A stretch of 64,000 bases of DNA from Verrucomicrobiota bacterium. Lineage in GTDB: Bacteria; Verrucomicrobiota; Verrucomicrobiia; Opitutales; Opitutaceae. The stretch spans positions 56,524 through 120,523 of the forward strand of contig JACRKC010000074.1 of NCBI GenBank assembly GCA_016235555.1. Direction: 5' to 3'. Below are positions 18,501 through 26,786 of the stretch, one piece after another; within the stretch, counting starts at the first letter, position 1, and the number at the start of each line of letters is the position of its first letter. The notes under the pieces are model-generated. The model worked only from the letters and a program-made list of their open reading frames with translations, ran no database searches and was not told the origin of the DNA. The translations under genes and the position numbers were made by a program.

Positions 18501-18812
18501 GTAGAGAAAGATGTCGTTGAGATCGAGCAGGGCGAAGTCGGCCATCTGCTCCTTCGTGATCACCGTGAGCGAGACGGCGAGGTCCTCGACCTTGGTGTTG
18601 AGGCGCGTGCCGGACATCGTGTTGGCGCCGAAATAGCCGGTCGCGGAGCCGCTCACCTGAAACGGAGAAAGCTGCACCACTTCGGCCGGGGCGGAAGACG
18701 GCGTCGCGGGCGGTGCGACTTGTCCGGTCGCAGGCGCGATCGCGGCAACGCTGAGGGCAAGGCCGGCGGCAAGATATGCCGATGGCCGACGAGAAGTCTG
18801 GCTTGGACTCAT
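15564..18812 (-). CDS. TonB-dependent outer-membrane receptor
   Basis: A 1082-residue TonB-dependent receptor for active uptake across the outer membrane. Residues 1-30 are a signal peptide (AYLAAGLALSVAAIAPATG). The motif VVQLSPFQVSG at about 45-55 is typical of Opitutaceae receptors just before the plug. The plug domain follows (VSLTVITKEQMADF, NRIRGVGSANTAFGNFET, IDSVEISRGPNANVFG, GLGNAAGTVNVQPASA). The rest is a long beta barrel with alternating strands and loops (WLYLHANKSDSFQPNTYAV), ending VIFTTTFEL. No carboxypeptidase-like N-domain or SusD partner is adjacent. With the pectate lyase downstream, an oligogalacturonide or other plant-sugar ligand is a reasonable inference. The gene is divergent from the CehA/McbA gene. 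Confidence 0.93.
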   Translation of the reverse strand: MSPSQTSRRPSAYLAAGLALSVAAIAPATGQVAPPATPSSAPAEVVQLSPFQVSGSATGYFGANTMSGTRLNTKVEDLAVSLTVITKEQMADFALLDLNDIFLYEAGTEGTGNFTDYSFDRNGAPIDNTQLNPGSANRIRGVGSANTAFGNFETSGRVPIDPIDIDSVEISRGPNANVFGLGNAAGTVNVQPASANLQRDRSQLSARADNFSGYRTSLDLNRVLKKGVLAVRGSVVAQHDGFDRKPSGTDTRRYNAMVRYQPFKFTTLTAAWSYFRTAGNRPNTTTPRDAVTGWKLAGSPSWNPVTSRVTINGVTSAGTFGIAALPTGLANTAGSGRTNSTIFIDGNGAVGFWGPTQATTTTSPSDRNQAVFLVNSAPEDVRTGQALFSANPNVSNKAIYDWSRFNLAAVNRLKDTNRTMRIELNQILLNTPRQLLAVEAGFFRENAWRYRRDLIGTADSQGSAGNLFVDANERMSDGSANPFYLRPYVGIWRPSSFETPLLRNTWRGQLAYKLDLRGEKSALRWLGLHQFSGYAEYKDAEQRRLAFRDAIISDHAWLAPGVARADPSTVVTINYFRYYVGDATGQDVDYGPGPFDGGVYGYRWGNALTNNIRTERATLGQAAATDATAAGGNTHQILKTRGGVLQSYFLQDRLITTFGVRSDRNYNNVGVTPVLQPDGIHLAPASFYQWAARDWAFNQGTTRTAGAVLKPLRWLYLHANKSDSFQPNTYAVDLHLNPLPDPSGKGKDYGFSLNLFDGKLVARVNQYETKQLNARNGQSATLATRVRGLDFDTPNRAQTPFNLVPLATTWITNAARARGQTLTQDQIDAQLVTTTGLDRKYLKTLTDDLSETEDITAKGTEIELNLNATRYWTAKLNVTRQESINSNIAPGLVSWIAERLPIWQRIVDPELNRPWFTERYGNINSASQLLAANVTAPLGVALASQGKSRPQVRKYRVNAATSYQLAGLTDQKYLKRITVGGAARWEDKGAIGYFGVQQLPAIITDLDPNRPIWDKSHLYLDAFASYRTRLWRDKIGATFQLNVRNLTEGGRLQPINAYPNGRASAFRIIDPRMVIFTTTFEL

Positions 18813-18949
18813 GGGGCTTGGGGAGAGGTCACGCTGGCCGCGACCCGGCGCATCGTGCCTCGGGCCATTGGTCGGTCAACGCGGAACATCCCGCGGCTTG
18901 CCGTGCCTCGAAAATGTTCCACGCTCGCCCTCAACCCCTACCCCACCCC

Positions 18950-21268
18950 ATGCCGGTCGCTCTTCACTTCAAGCGCGGGCGCGCGCTCGTCGCGCTCGTC
19001 TGCCTATTCGCCACCGCTGGTTTTTCCGCCGAGCCCGGCCTGGAACTCCAGCCCTTCGCCGCGCAAATCAAACGCGTGCAGGAGGCGCTCGAATATCTCG
19101 GCGCGCCGCTGACGCCCGCGCAACGCGAGGCACTCGCAACCGCCGCCGCATCACGCGACCAAGCCGACGCCGTCCAGCGCATGCAGGCGGTGCTGGACCC
19201 GCTCTGCCTGTTTCGCGTCACGATCAACGCCGAGATGCGCGTGCGGGTGAATCCCGGACCGGCCCGGCGCGAACTCGACGAGAAGGGCTGGCGCGTGTTC
19301 CTCGTGAAGGTGCTCAACGAAGCCGGCACCACCGCGGCGCTTCACGTGGAGAGCCCCAACGCGCAGCGCCTCTACAATTCGCCGGCCGCCGATGTGCCGG
19401 CCCGCTGGCTGCAAATCCAGATGTTCGATGCGCAACCCCTGCTGCCCGCGCTGGGCGGACTGCCGGTCGAGTATCGCATCGTGCAACTCTACAGCCGCGA
19501 CGCCGGCCGGCGGGAGGCCAAGATCTTATTCAACGTCGGCCACGGCACGCAGGACCTCGGGTTCCGCAACGAGACCGACATGCTGTTCAACTGCCGCCCC
19601 GTCCGGCCAGTCACCCTCCGCGTGCTCGATGAAAACGGCAAGCCGACGACCGCGAGTTTTCTGATCAAGGACCGGCAGGGGCGCGTCTATCCTTCACCCG
19701 CCAAGCGGCTCGCGCCGGATTTTGCGTTTCACCATCAGGTCTACCGCGCCGACGGCGAACAACTCGGCCTGCCCGACGGCACCTACACCATCGAGTTCTC
19801 CCGCGGCCCCGAATCGATCGCGCGTTCGTCAACGCTCACGGTCAACGCGACCACGAAGACGGCCGAGTTCCGGGTCGAGCGCTGGATCGATCCCTCGCTG
19901 CGCGGCTGGTGGTCGGGCGACCACCACATCCACGCCGCCGGCTGCCTGCACTACGTGAAGCCGGTGGAAGGCGTGCACGCCGAGGACATGATCCGCCACG
20001 TGATGGGCGAGGACTTGAAGGTCGGCGCCAACCTCACGTGGGGACCGTGCTTCGATTACCAAAAGCAGTTTTTCTGCGGCGCCGTGGACAAGGTTTCCAA
20101 GTATCCTTACCTGCTCCGCTACGACATCGAGGTCTCCGGCTTCGGCTCGCACCAGAGCGGTCATCTCTGCCTCCTGCGGCTGCGCGAGCAGATGTATCCC
20201 GGCACGACCAACTCGGACAACTGGCCCACGCTCGGCCTCAACACCCTGCGCTGGGCGAAAAAACAGGGCGCCGTCGTCGGGCCGGCGCACTCCGGCTGGG
20301 GTTTGCAACCTGCCCCAACCGGCGGCCGCGATGTCGCCACCAGCACCAACTCCGGCGTGCTGCCGCTCGCGACCAACGAACTCCCCAACTATGTCGTGCC
20401 GCCCTTCAACGGCATCGGCGCCAACGAATACATCGTCGACGTCACGCACACGGTGCCGGGCCCTGACGGCGCGCTCGTGCCCGCGGTCGACTTCATCTCG
20501 ACCGTCGACACGCCCTACGCGTGGGAGCTCAACATCTGGTATCACACGCTGAACGCCGGCTTCCGCACGCGCATCAGTGGCGAAACGGACTTCCCCTGCA
20601 TCTACGGCGAGCGCGTCGGGATCGGCCGCAGCTACGTCTACCTCGGCGACAAGCTCGACTACGACCAGTGGTGCGAGGGCATCCGGCTCGGGCGGAATTA
20701 CGTGAGCGATGGCAAGAGCCACCTGATGGACTTCAAGGTCAACGACACCGCCATGGGTTTCGGCGGCAGTGAACTCCGGCTCGCCGCGCCCGGCAAAGTG
20801 CGCCTCACCGCCAAAGTCGCCGCGCGCCTTCCCGATCAGCCGGATGAGAAGATCCGCCGCCGTCCCCAGGGCGCCCAACCCTATTGGGACTTGGAACGCG
20901 CCCGGATTGGCGACGCGCGCGAGGTGCGCGTGGAGGTCGTGGTCAACGGCTATCCCGTGGCGCAACAGACGCTGGTCGCCGACGGCCGCCAGCGTGACCT
21001 CACGTTCAACGTCGACATCGCGCAAAGCAGCTGGATCGCCCTGCGCATCCTCGGCTCGTCCCACACAAATCCGATCTTCGTGCTCGTCGGCGAACGCCCG
21101 ATCCGCGCCTCGCGCCGCAGCGTGGAATGGTGCCTCAAGGGCGTCGATCAATGTTGGTCACAGAAGGAACGCTTCATCCGGGCCAGCGAGCTGGCCGACG
21201 CCAAGGCGGCCTACGCCCACGCCCGGGAAACCTACCGGCGGCTGCTCGCCGAGTGCACCGTCGACTGA
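18950..21268 (+). CDS. CehA/McbA family metallohydrolase (PHP-like), secreted
   Basis: A 772-residue secreted protein. The ATG at 18950 starts a signal peptide (ALVALVCLFATAGFSAEPG). The N-terminal 300 residues include an Ig-like segment (PVRPVTLRVLDENGKPTTAS). At about residue 322 the metal-binding signature WWSGDHHIHAAGC begins the PHP-type domain of the CehA/McbA family. Further likely metal ligands are in GSHQSGHLCLL, GPAHSG and ISGETDFPC. CehA and McbA hydrolyse carbamate/phenyl esters, but this subgroup is mostly uncharacterised. It is followed by a nitrilase-family gene after 15 bp and a PVC dehydrogenase gene after a further 9 bp, so the three form a likely operon. Confidence 0.85.
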   Translation: MPVALHFKRGRALVALVCLFATAGFSAEPGLELQPFAAQIKRVQEALEYLGAPLTPAQREALATAAASRDQADAVQRMQAVLDPLCLFRVTINAEMRVRVNPGPARRELDEKGWRVFLVKVLNEAGTTAALHVESPNAQRLYNSPAADVPARWLQIQMFDAQPLLPALGGLPVEYRIVQLYSRDAGRREAKILFNVGHGTQDLGFRNETDMLFNCRPVRPVTLRVLDENGKPTTASFLIKDRQGRVYPSPAKRLAPDFAFHHQVYRADGEQLGLPDGTYTIEFSRGPESIARSSTLTVNATTKTAEFRVERWIDPSLRGWWSGDHHIHAAGCLHYVKPVEGVHAEDMIRHVMGEDLKVGANLTWGPCFDYQKQFFCGAVDKVSKYPYLLRYDIEVSGFGSHQSGHLCLLRLREQMYPGTTNSDNWPTLGLNTLRWAKKQGAVVGPAHSGWGLQPAPTGGRDVATSTNSGVLPLATNELPNYVVPPFNGIGANEYIVDVTHTVPGPDGALVPAVDFISTVDTPYAWELNIWYHTLNAGFRTRISGETDFPCIYGERVGIGRSYVYLGDKLDYDQWCEGIRLGRNYVSDGKSHLMDFKVNDTAMGFGGSELRLAAPGKVRLTAKVAARLPDQPDEKIRRRPQGAQPYWDLERARIGDAREVRVEVVVNGYPVAQQTLVADGRQRDLTFNVDIAQSSWIALRILGSSHTNPIFVLVGERPIRASRRSVEWCLKGVDQCWSQKERFIRASELADAKAAYAHARETYRRLLAECTVD

Positions 21269-21283
21269 CCGAGTCATCGCACC

Positions 21284-22126
21284 GTGTTCAAGCTCGCCCT
21301 GCTCCAGCTGCGCGTCGACGGCGGCGCGATGGAATCCAATCTTCGTCGCGCCGAGACGGGCATCGCGACCGCTGCCGCAGCCGGGGCGCAGGTCGTTTTG
21401 CTGCCGGAAACACTCAACCTGGGCTGGACGCACCGTTCCGCCCTCCGCGAAGCCGACGCCATTCCCGATGGCGACGCCTGCGTGCGTCTCCGCGCCGCTG
21501 CGCAACGCCACGGTGTCTACGTCTGTGCCGGGCTGGTTGAGCGGGCGGGTGCTTCACTCTACAATGCCGCGGTGCTGATCGATCCGACCGGCGTGGTGCG
21601 GTTGCACCATCGGAAGCTCAACGAGCTCGATCTCGCGCACGACCTCTACGCCCAAGGTGATCGGCTCGCGGTGGTCGCCACGCCGCTCGCCACCTTCGGC
21701 GTGATGATTTGCGCGGACGCGTTTGCCCGGGGCCAGATCGTCAGCCGCACGCTCGCGCTCATGGGAGCCGACGTGATTCTCTCGCCGTGCGCGTGGGCGA
21801 TGCCGGCCGATCACGACCAAACGCGCGAGCCCTACGGCGCGCTCTGGCGGGAAAACTACGGTCCGGTCGCGCGCGACTTCCGCCTCTGGATCGCCGGTTG
21901 CAGCAACGTCGGTCCGATCAACGACGGACCGTGGCAGGGCCGCAACTGCATCGGTTGCTCCCTCGTCGTCGGCCCGGATGGTGCCCCGGCGCTGACCGGA
22001 CCCTACGGCCCCGACGCGGAGACCATGTTGCTCATCGACATCCCGCCGGTGCCCCGCCCCGCGCGCGGCACCGCGTGGGAGAACTTCATTTCACCGGAAT
22101 CCGCCCAATCTTCGATCCAACGCTGA
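21284..22126 (+). CDS. Nitrilase-superfamily carbon-nitrogen hydrolase
   Basis: A 280-residue cytosolic amidase/nitrilase-family enzyme that would hydrolyse a C-N bond. The catalytic triad is intact: Glu42 in LLPETLNLG, Lys111 in HHRKLNELD and Cys143 in MICADAFA. A second conserved Glu follows in REPYGALWREN. The start is a GTG at 21284 (VFKLALLQLR read as Met), 15 bp after the metallohydrolase stop. The next gene starts 9 bp after its own stop. There is no signal peptide. Its place between an exported CehA/McbA hydrolase and a haem-domain dehydrogenase suggests a shared nitrogen-containing substrate, which is speculative. Confidence 0.88.
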   Translation: MFKLALLQLRVDGGAMESNLRRAETGIATAAAAGAQVVLLPETLNLGWTHRSALREADAIPDGDACVRLRAAAQRHGVYVCAGLVERAGASLYNAAVLIDPTGVVRLHHRKLNELDLAHDLYAQGDRLAVVATPLATFGVMICADAFARGQIVSRTLALMGADVILSPCAWAMPADHDQTREPYGALWRENYGPVARDFRLWIAGCSNVGPINDGPWQGRNCIGCSLVVGPDGAPALTGPYGPDAETMLLIDIPPVPRPARGTAWENFISPESAQSSIQR

Positions 22127-22135
22127 CTCTCCGTC

Positions 22136-25100
22136 ATGTCCCTCCGCCGCCTCATTGCCCTGGTTCCATTCGCACTGTGCGCCGCCGAATCCGCTTCGCC
22201 GGCTGGCGGCATCCAAGTCCCACCCGGCTTCGAAATCACCCGTGTCGCCGCGGCGCCGCTCGTGAATTTTCCGATGATGGGCGGTTTCGACGATCGCGGC
22301 CGGCTTTTCGTCGCCGAGAATGCCGGCGTAAATCTCGACGAGAAGGAACTCGCCGCCCACCCGCCAAGCCGCGTCATCGTGCTCGAAGACACCGACGGCG
22401 ACGGCACCTTCGATCGCTCCGCGGTATTCGCCGACAAACTCACGTTTCCGCAGGGCGTGCTGTGGCTCGACGGCGCGCTCTATGTCGCCTCGCCGCCGTC
22501 GATCTGGAAACTCGAGGACACCGACGGCGATGGCCGCGCCGACCAACGCACGGAGATCGCGACGGGCTTCAAGTTCACCGGCAACGCCGCCGATGTGCAC
22601 GGCCCGTTTCTCCACCCGAACGGCCGCCTCTACTGGTGCCACGGCCGCAAGGGCCACGAAGTCCACCAGCGCGACGGCACGCTCGTCTCCAAAGCGCTCG
22701 GCGCCCGCGTCTGGTCGTGCCGGCCCGACGGCAGCGACATCCAGGTGCATGCCGGCGGCGGCATGGACAACCCCGTCGAGCTCGCCTTCAGCCAGGAGGG
22801 CGAAATTTTCGGCGACGCGAACATCTTCCAAGGCTCACCGCGCGTCGACGCGATCATCCACTGGATCTACGGCGGTGTTTATCCGCGCAACGACATCGAA
22901 AACGTGCTCGCCGAATTCAAGCGCACCGGCGACCTGCTCGGCCCCGCCGCGCCACTCGGCCACGTCGCACCCTCGGGTCTCACGTTGCTGCGCACCGACG
23001 CACTCGGCGCCGGCTTCGCGGGCAGCCTGATGCTCGCCGAGTTCAACACCCACCGCCTCATGCGCATCCCGCTTGAGCGCGACGGCGCGACGTTCCGCGG
23101 CCGCCCGGAGATCTTCGCCATCACCGCCGACACCGGCGTGCATTTCACGGGCGTGATCGAAGACGCCGACGGCAGCCTGCTCGCGATCGACACCGGTGCA
23201 TGGTTCCGCCGCGGCTGCCCCACCTCGGGAGTGGCCCGCACCGACATTCAAGGAGCAATCTATCGGATTCGCCGCGCCAACGCGCCACGGATCGCCGATC
23301 CGCGCGGCCTCGCGATCGGGTGGGCGAAAGCCGCCCCCGGGGAACTTGCCGCGCTCCTCGGCGACACCCGGCCCTTCGTGCGGGATCGCGCGATCCGGGA
23401 ATTGGCGAGGCGTGGCGACGCCGCAGTTCCCGCCTTGCGCGCCGCGCTCCCTGGCGCCTCCGCGCTCGCCCGCAGCAACGCCGTCTGGGCGCTCACCCGC
23501 ATCGGATCTGCCGCAGCTCAAGCCGCGGCCCGCGTCGCTCTGTCCGATTCCGAGGCCAATGTGCGGCAGGTCGCCTGCCAGAGCGCGTTCGTCACGGCCG
23601 ATCAATCGGCACACGCAGCCCTCGTGCGACTCCTCGAAGACCCCGCCGCGCCGGTTCGCCGCGAGTCGGCCCGCGCGCTCGGCCGGCTCCGCCAACCGAA
23701 CGCCGTCGCGCCCCTCGCAAACGCCGCAGCCGTGGCCGCCGATCCGGCGCTGACCCACGCCCTCATCTTCGCCCTGATTGAGATTGGTGCACCTGAGGAA
23801 ACACGACGGCAGCTTTCGCACGCCGCGCCCCGCGCGCGCCGCGCCGCCTTGATCGCCCTGGACCAGATCGCCGGGGCCAACCTGGAGGCCGCGTCGGTTT
23901 TTTCGGCGTTGCGCTCGACCGAGGCCGGCCTGCGCAGTGCGGCGCTCGCCATCGCCGTGAAGCACCCCGAATGGAGCCGCGAAGCCGCGGAGTTTCTCTC
24001 GTTCGCGTTGGCCGATGCCAGGGACTCCGCCCGCAGCGAATCCGGCCGGAGCATCCTCGTTGCTTTCATCCGCGCCGCCGGCGTGCGTGATTGGCTGCGC
24101 GCGCAGTTCGGCGGCGGGAAAATCGACCCCCGTGTCGCCCTCGATGCCATCGGCACCACGGCAGAGGCGTGGGACGACGCGTGGCGCGGTTTTCTGGTCA
24201 CCCACCTGCGGTCGCCGGACGCCGCGACCGCCCAGGCCGCGCTGCGTGCGATCGGCGTGCATCGCGCGCGGGATTTTTCCGCGGCCCTCCGGGAAGTGGC
24301 CCACGACTCCGGCCGCCCGGCCGCATTTCGCGTCGCGGCGCTGCAAGTGGCAGCCGGTGCGGGCAAAGTGCTCGACGCCGATTCGTTGCAACTCCTGACC
24401 GCGCCATTTGCAACCGGCGGCACGCCGGAGGCACGGGCCCAGGCCGCGACGGTGCTCGGCGCGGCGACGCTCGATCGCTCCCAGTTGCTCAAGGTGATTG
24501 CGCTCCTGCCGCAGGCCGGCCCCCTCGAACTCACGCAATTGCTCGGCGTGTTCCAGCGCGGTCCGACCGACCTCGACCTTGCGGCCTCGCTTCTGGCCAG
24601 GTTGAGAGAAACACCGTCGCGCTTCGGCGTGACGGGCGGTGCCGTGCAGGCGGCGTTCCGCCGCTTTCCCGAACCCGGCCCCGCCAATGCCGCTCCGTTG
24701 GTTTCCGAGATCATGAACGCCGCCGTCGCCAAGGACAGCCGCGTGCTCGAACTCGAAAAGCTCACCGCCGGCGGCGACGCCGCACGCGGCCGCGCCGCGT
24801 TTCTCGCCGGCGCCGGTGCCTGCCAGGGTTGCCACCGCATCGGCGAGGCCGGCGGCCGCGTCGGCCCCGACCTCTCGCACATCGGCGCCATCCGCACGGC
24901 GCGTGATCTCGTCGAGTCGATCGCGTTTCCCGATGCGAGCATCGCGCGCGGCTTCGAAGGCTTCCGCCTCGAACGCCGCGGAGGAGAGCCGTTGCTGGGC
25001 ATGATCCCGCGCGAAACCGCCGATGCGATCGTGGTCGCCACGCCCGACGGCCAGGAGCACGTCGTCCCGCGGGCCGCGATCGTGAAACTCGAACCGGCGG

Positions 25101-25189
25101 CCAACTCGCTCATGCCGCCGGGCCTCGACCGCGTGCTCGAGCCCAAGGTTTTCGCCGATCTCATCGCCTTCCTGAAATCGCTCCAGTGA
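22136..25189 (+). CDS. PVC-type membrane-bound dehydrogenase with HEAT repeats and C-terminal cytochrome c domain
   Basis: A 1017-residue exported protein of the Planctomycetes/Verrucomicrobia dehydrogenase-like family. After a short signal peptide, residues 25-385 form a sugar-dehydrogenase-type beta propeller (GIQVPPGFEITRVA, FPMMGGFDDRGRLFVAEN, VLEDTDGDGTFDRSAVFA). From about 400 to 830 come Ala-rich HEAT-like helical repeats (RDRAIRELARRGDAAVPAL, VRRESARALGRL). The C-terminus is the haem-binding domain with CQGCH at 896-900 and distal segments GPDLSHIG and ANSLMPPGL. The likely role is periplasmic oxidation of a sugar-like substrate with electron transfer to a respiratory chain. The substrate is unknown. 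It is the last gene of the CehA/nitrilase operon. Confidence 0.9.
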   Translation: MSLRRLIALVPFALCAAESASPAGGIQVPPGFEITRVAAAPLVNFPMMGGFDDRGRLFVAENAGVNLDEKELAAHPPSRVIVLEDTDGDGTFDRSAVFADKLTFPQGVLWLDGALYVASPPSIWKLEDTDGDGRADQRTEIATGFKFTGNAADVHGPFLHPNGRLYWCHGRKGHEVHQRDGTLVSKALGARVWSCRPDGSDIQVHAGGGMDNPVELAFSQEGEIFGDANIFQGSPRVDAIIHWIYGGVYPRNDIENVLAEFKRTGDLLGPAAPLGHVAPSGLTLLRTDALGAGFAGSLMLAEFNTHRLMRIPLERDGATFRGRPEIFAITADTGVHFTGVIEDADGSLLAIDTGAWFRRGCPTSGVARTDIQGAIYRIRRANAPRIADPRGLAIGWAKAAPGELAALLGDTRPFVRDRAIRELARRGDAAVPALRAALPGASALARSNAVWALTRIGSAAAQAAARVALSDSEANVRQVACQSAFVTADQSAHAALVRLLEDPAAPVRRESARALGRLRQPNAVAPLANAAAVAADPALTHALIFALIEIGAPEETRRQLSHAAPRARRAALIALDQIAGANLEAASVFSALRSTEAGLRSAALAIAVKHPEWSREAAEFLSFALADARDSARSESGRSILVAFIRAAGVRDWLRAQFGGGKIDPRVALDAIGTTAEAWDDAWRGFLVTHLRSPDAATAQAALRAIGVHRARDFSAALREVAHDSGRPAAFRVAALQVAAGAGKVLDADSLQLLTAPFATGGTPEARAQAATVLGAATLDRSQLLKVIALLPQAGPLELTQLLGVFQRGPTDLDLAASLLARLRETPSRFGVTGGAVQAAFRRFPEPGPANAAPLVSEIMNAAVAKDSRVLELEKLTAGGDAARGRAAFLAGAGACQGCHRIGEAGGRVGPDLSHIGAIRTARDLVESIAFPDASIARGFEGFRLERRGGEPLLGMIPRETADAIVVATPDGQEHVVPRAAIVKLEPAANSLMPPGLDRVLEPKVFADLIAFLKSLQ

Positions 25190-25202
25190 AGATTCTCGGG
25201 AC

Positions 25203-25336
25203 AAGCCCCGGGGCATTCGACCAAACCACCATGCAACCTTCGACCACTCATCGTAGCGGCGAGCGCCAGCGAGCCGACGCGCTTCGACTCGCTGGCGCTC
25301 GTCGCTACCCAACCAAGGCGAAGCATGCTTCGCGGT
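25203..25336. repeat. Nested palindrome, shell C with 'tagcggcgagcgccagcgag' core
   Basis: The shell is CCCCGGGGCATTCGACCAAA (from 25207) on the left and CCAACCAAGGCGAAGCATG (from 25309) on the right. The core arms are at about 25253-25275 and 25288-25308 (GTAGCGGCGAGCGCCAGCG and its complement). The same shell with other cores is at 42915-43193. Confidence 0.82.
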
Positions 25337-25414
25337 CTCGAACCCAACGAGAGTGAAACGACCGCGACGCCGTCGGCCCGGAACGCATCGAATTTTTCAA
25401 CCCCACCCTGCCCC

Positions 25415-26650
25415 ATGAACCCCCAATCCTCCCTCCGCCTCAAGCTGTGCGTCTTCATGTTCCTCCAGTATTTCATCTGGGGGGCGTGGTATGTCAGCAT
25501 GGGCACCTATCTCGCCAACGTCCTGAAGTTCGGCGGCGAGCAGATCGGCGCCGCCTACGGCGCCTTCGCCATCGGCTCGATGATCTCACCCTTTTTCGTC
25601 GGCTTGATCGCCGACCGGTTCTTCGCCTCGGAAAAACTGCTCGGCGTGCTCGGGCTCGCGGGCGGCATCGCCCTGTGCCTCCTCGGGCGCGTCGCCTCGT
25701 TCAGCACGTTTTACCCGACACTCATCCTCTATTGCGCACTCTACGCCCCGACACTTGCGCTGGGCAACTCGCTCTCGCTGCATCACCTCGCCGATGCGAA
25801 GCGGGACTTCCCGCGCGTGAAAATCCTCTCCGCCGTGGGTTGGATCGCCGGTGGCGTGACCCTGAGCCTCCTGCACGGCGAACAGTCGCCCGTGCAATTC
25901 TACCTCGCGGGCGGCATCTCGATCGCGTTCGGGTTGTTCGCGTTCACGCTGCCCCACACCCCGCCGAAGAAGATCGGCCAGAACGTCTCGTTTGGCGAAG
26001 TGCTCGGGCTCGATGCGCTCGCGCTGATGAAGAAGCCGTCGTTCGCCATCTTCATCCTGTGCATGTTCCTGATCTGCATCCCGCTCTATTTCTATTTCGT
26101 GATGATGGGCATCTACGTCACGGAACTGCAGTGGACCAACCTCGCCGGCAAAATGACGCTGGCCCAGGTTTCCGACGTGGTGTTCCTGTTTCTCCTCCCG
26201 CTGATGCTGAAGAACTGGGGCTACAAGAAGACCATCTTCCTCGGCATCCTCGCGTGGGCCGCACGTTATTTCCTGCTCGCGCAGAGTGTCGGTGCCGCCG
26301 AAGCCCAGACCTCACTGATCTTCGCCGCGATCCTGCTGCACGGCGTGTGCTACGACTTCCTGTTCATCGCCGGCCAGCTCTACGTCGATGCCGAGGCGAA
26401 CGAACGCATCCGCGGCGCCACGCAGGGCTTCATCGCCTTCATCCTGTGGGGCGCGGGCGCGTTTGTCGGCACGCTGCTCGCCGGCAAGGTGCTGGCGGCC
26501 CACACGCTCGCCACACCCCGCGGCGCGATCGCGCACGACTGGCAGAAGATCTGGATGACTCCCGCGATCGGCGCCGCCGTCGTGCTCGTGGTCTTCCTCA
26601 TCTTCTTCCGCGAGCCGCCGGCCAAACCAGCCGCCGCCACGGTGAAGTAG
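25415..26650 (+). CDS. MFS transporter, nucleoside:H+ symporter-like
   Basis: A 411-residue membrane protein of the nucleoside:H+ symporter/LacY-like MFS branch. The start MNPQSSLRLKLCVFMFLQYFIWGAW matches the XapB/NupG pattern. Other marks are FVGLIADRFFASEK (loop 2-3 motif), YAPTLALGNSLSLHHL, GWIAGGV, IYVTELQW and FLFIAGQLYVDAEAN. Twelve helices are predicted, with a short C-terminal tail. The ATG at 25415 is chosen because upstream in-frame sequence belongs to the repeat. It lies between the PVC dehydrogenase and a Gfo/Idh/MocA enzyme, so its cargo may be a nucleoside- or sugar-like compound used by them. Confidence 0.9.
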   Translation: MNPQSSLRLKLCVFMFLQYFIWGAWYVSMGTYLANVLKFGGEQIGAAYGAFAIGSMISPFFVGLIADRFFASEKLLGVLGLAGGIALCLLGRVASFSTFYPTLILYCALYAPTLALGNSLSLHHLADAKRDFPRVKILSAVGWIAGGVTLSLLHGEQSPVQFYLAGGISIAFGLFAFTLPHTPPKKIGQNVSFGEVLGLDALALMKKPSFAIFILCMFLICIPLYFYFVMMGIYVTELQWTNLAGKMTLAQVSDVVFLFLLPLMLKNWGYKKTIFLGILAWAARYFLLAQSVGAAEAQTSLIFAAILLHGVCYDFLFIAGQLYVDAEANERIRGATQGFIAFILWGAGAFVGTLLAGKVLAAHTLATPRGAIAHDWQKIWMTPAIGAAVVLVVFLIFFREPPAKPAAATVK

Positions 26651-26786
26651 GCAGCCCGCCGCGTCCGGCCCGGCCTCCTTCGGCGACCAGCGCACTCCGA
26701 CGTTGCGCGAGGTCCCCGGGCCCCTGCACAATCTCGCCGTAACCCGCCGCATGGTGCGGCCGGCACCGCCACTCGTTTTTCACCCC

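Noticed and set aside
14574..19112. Plus-strand open frames of more than 700 codons opposite the pectate-lyase-like and TonB receptor genes
   Set aside because: High G+C antisense frames. The opposite strand holds signal peptides and strong family motifs.
22835..25312. Very long minus-strand open frames opposite the PVC dehydrogenase gene
   Set aside because: They mirror the coding frame of a well-supported gene in GC-rich DNA, have Arg/Gly/Ala-rich low-complexity translations and no family motifs.
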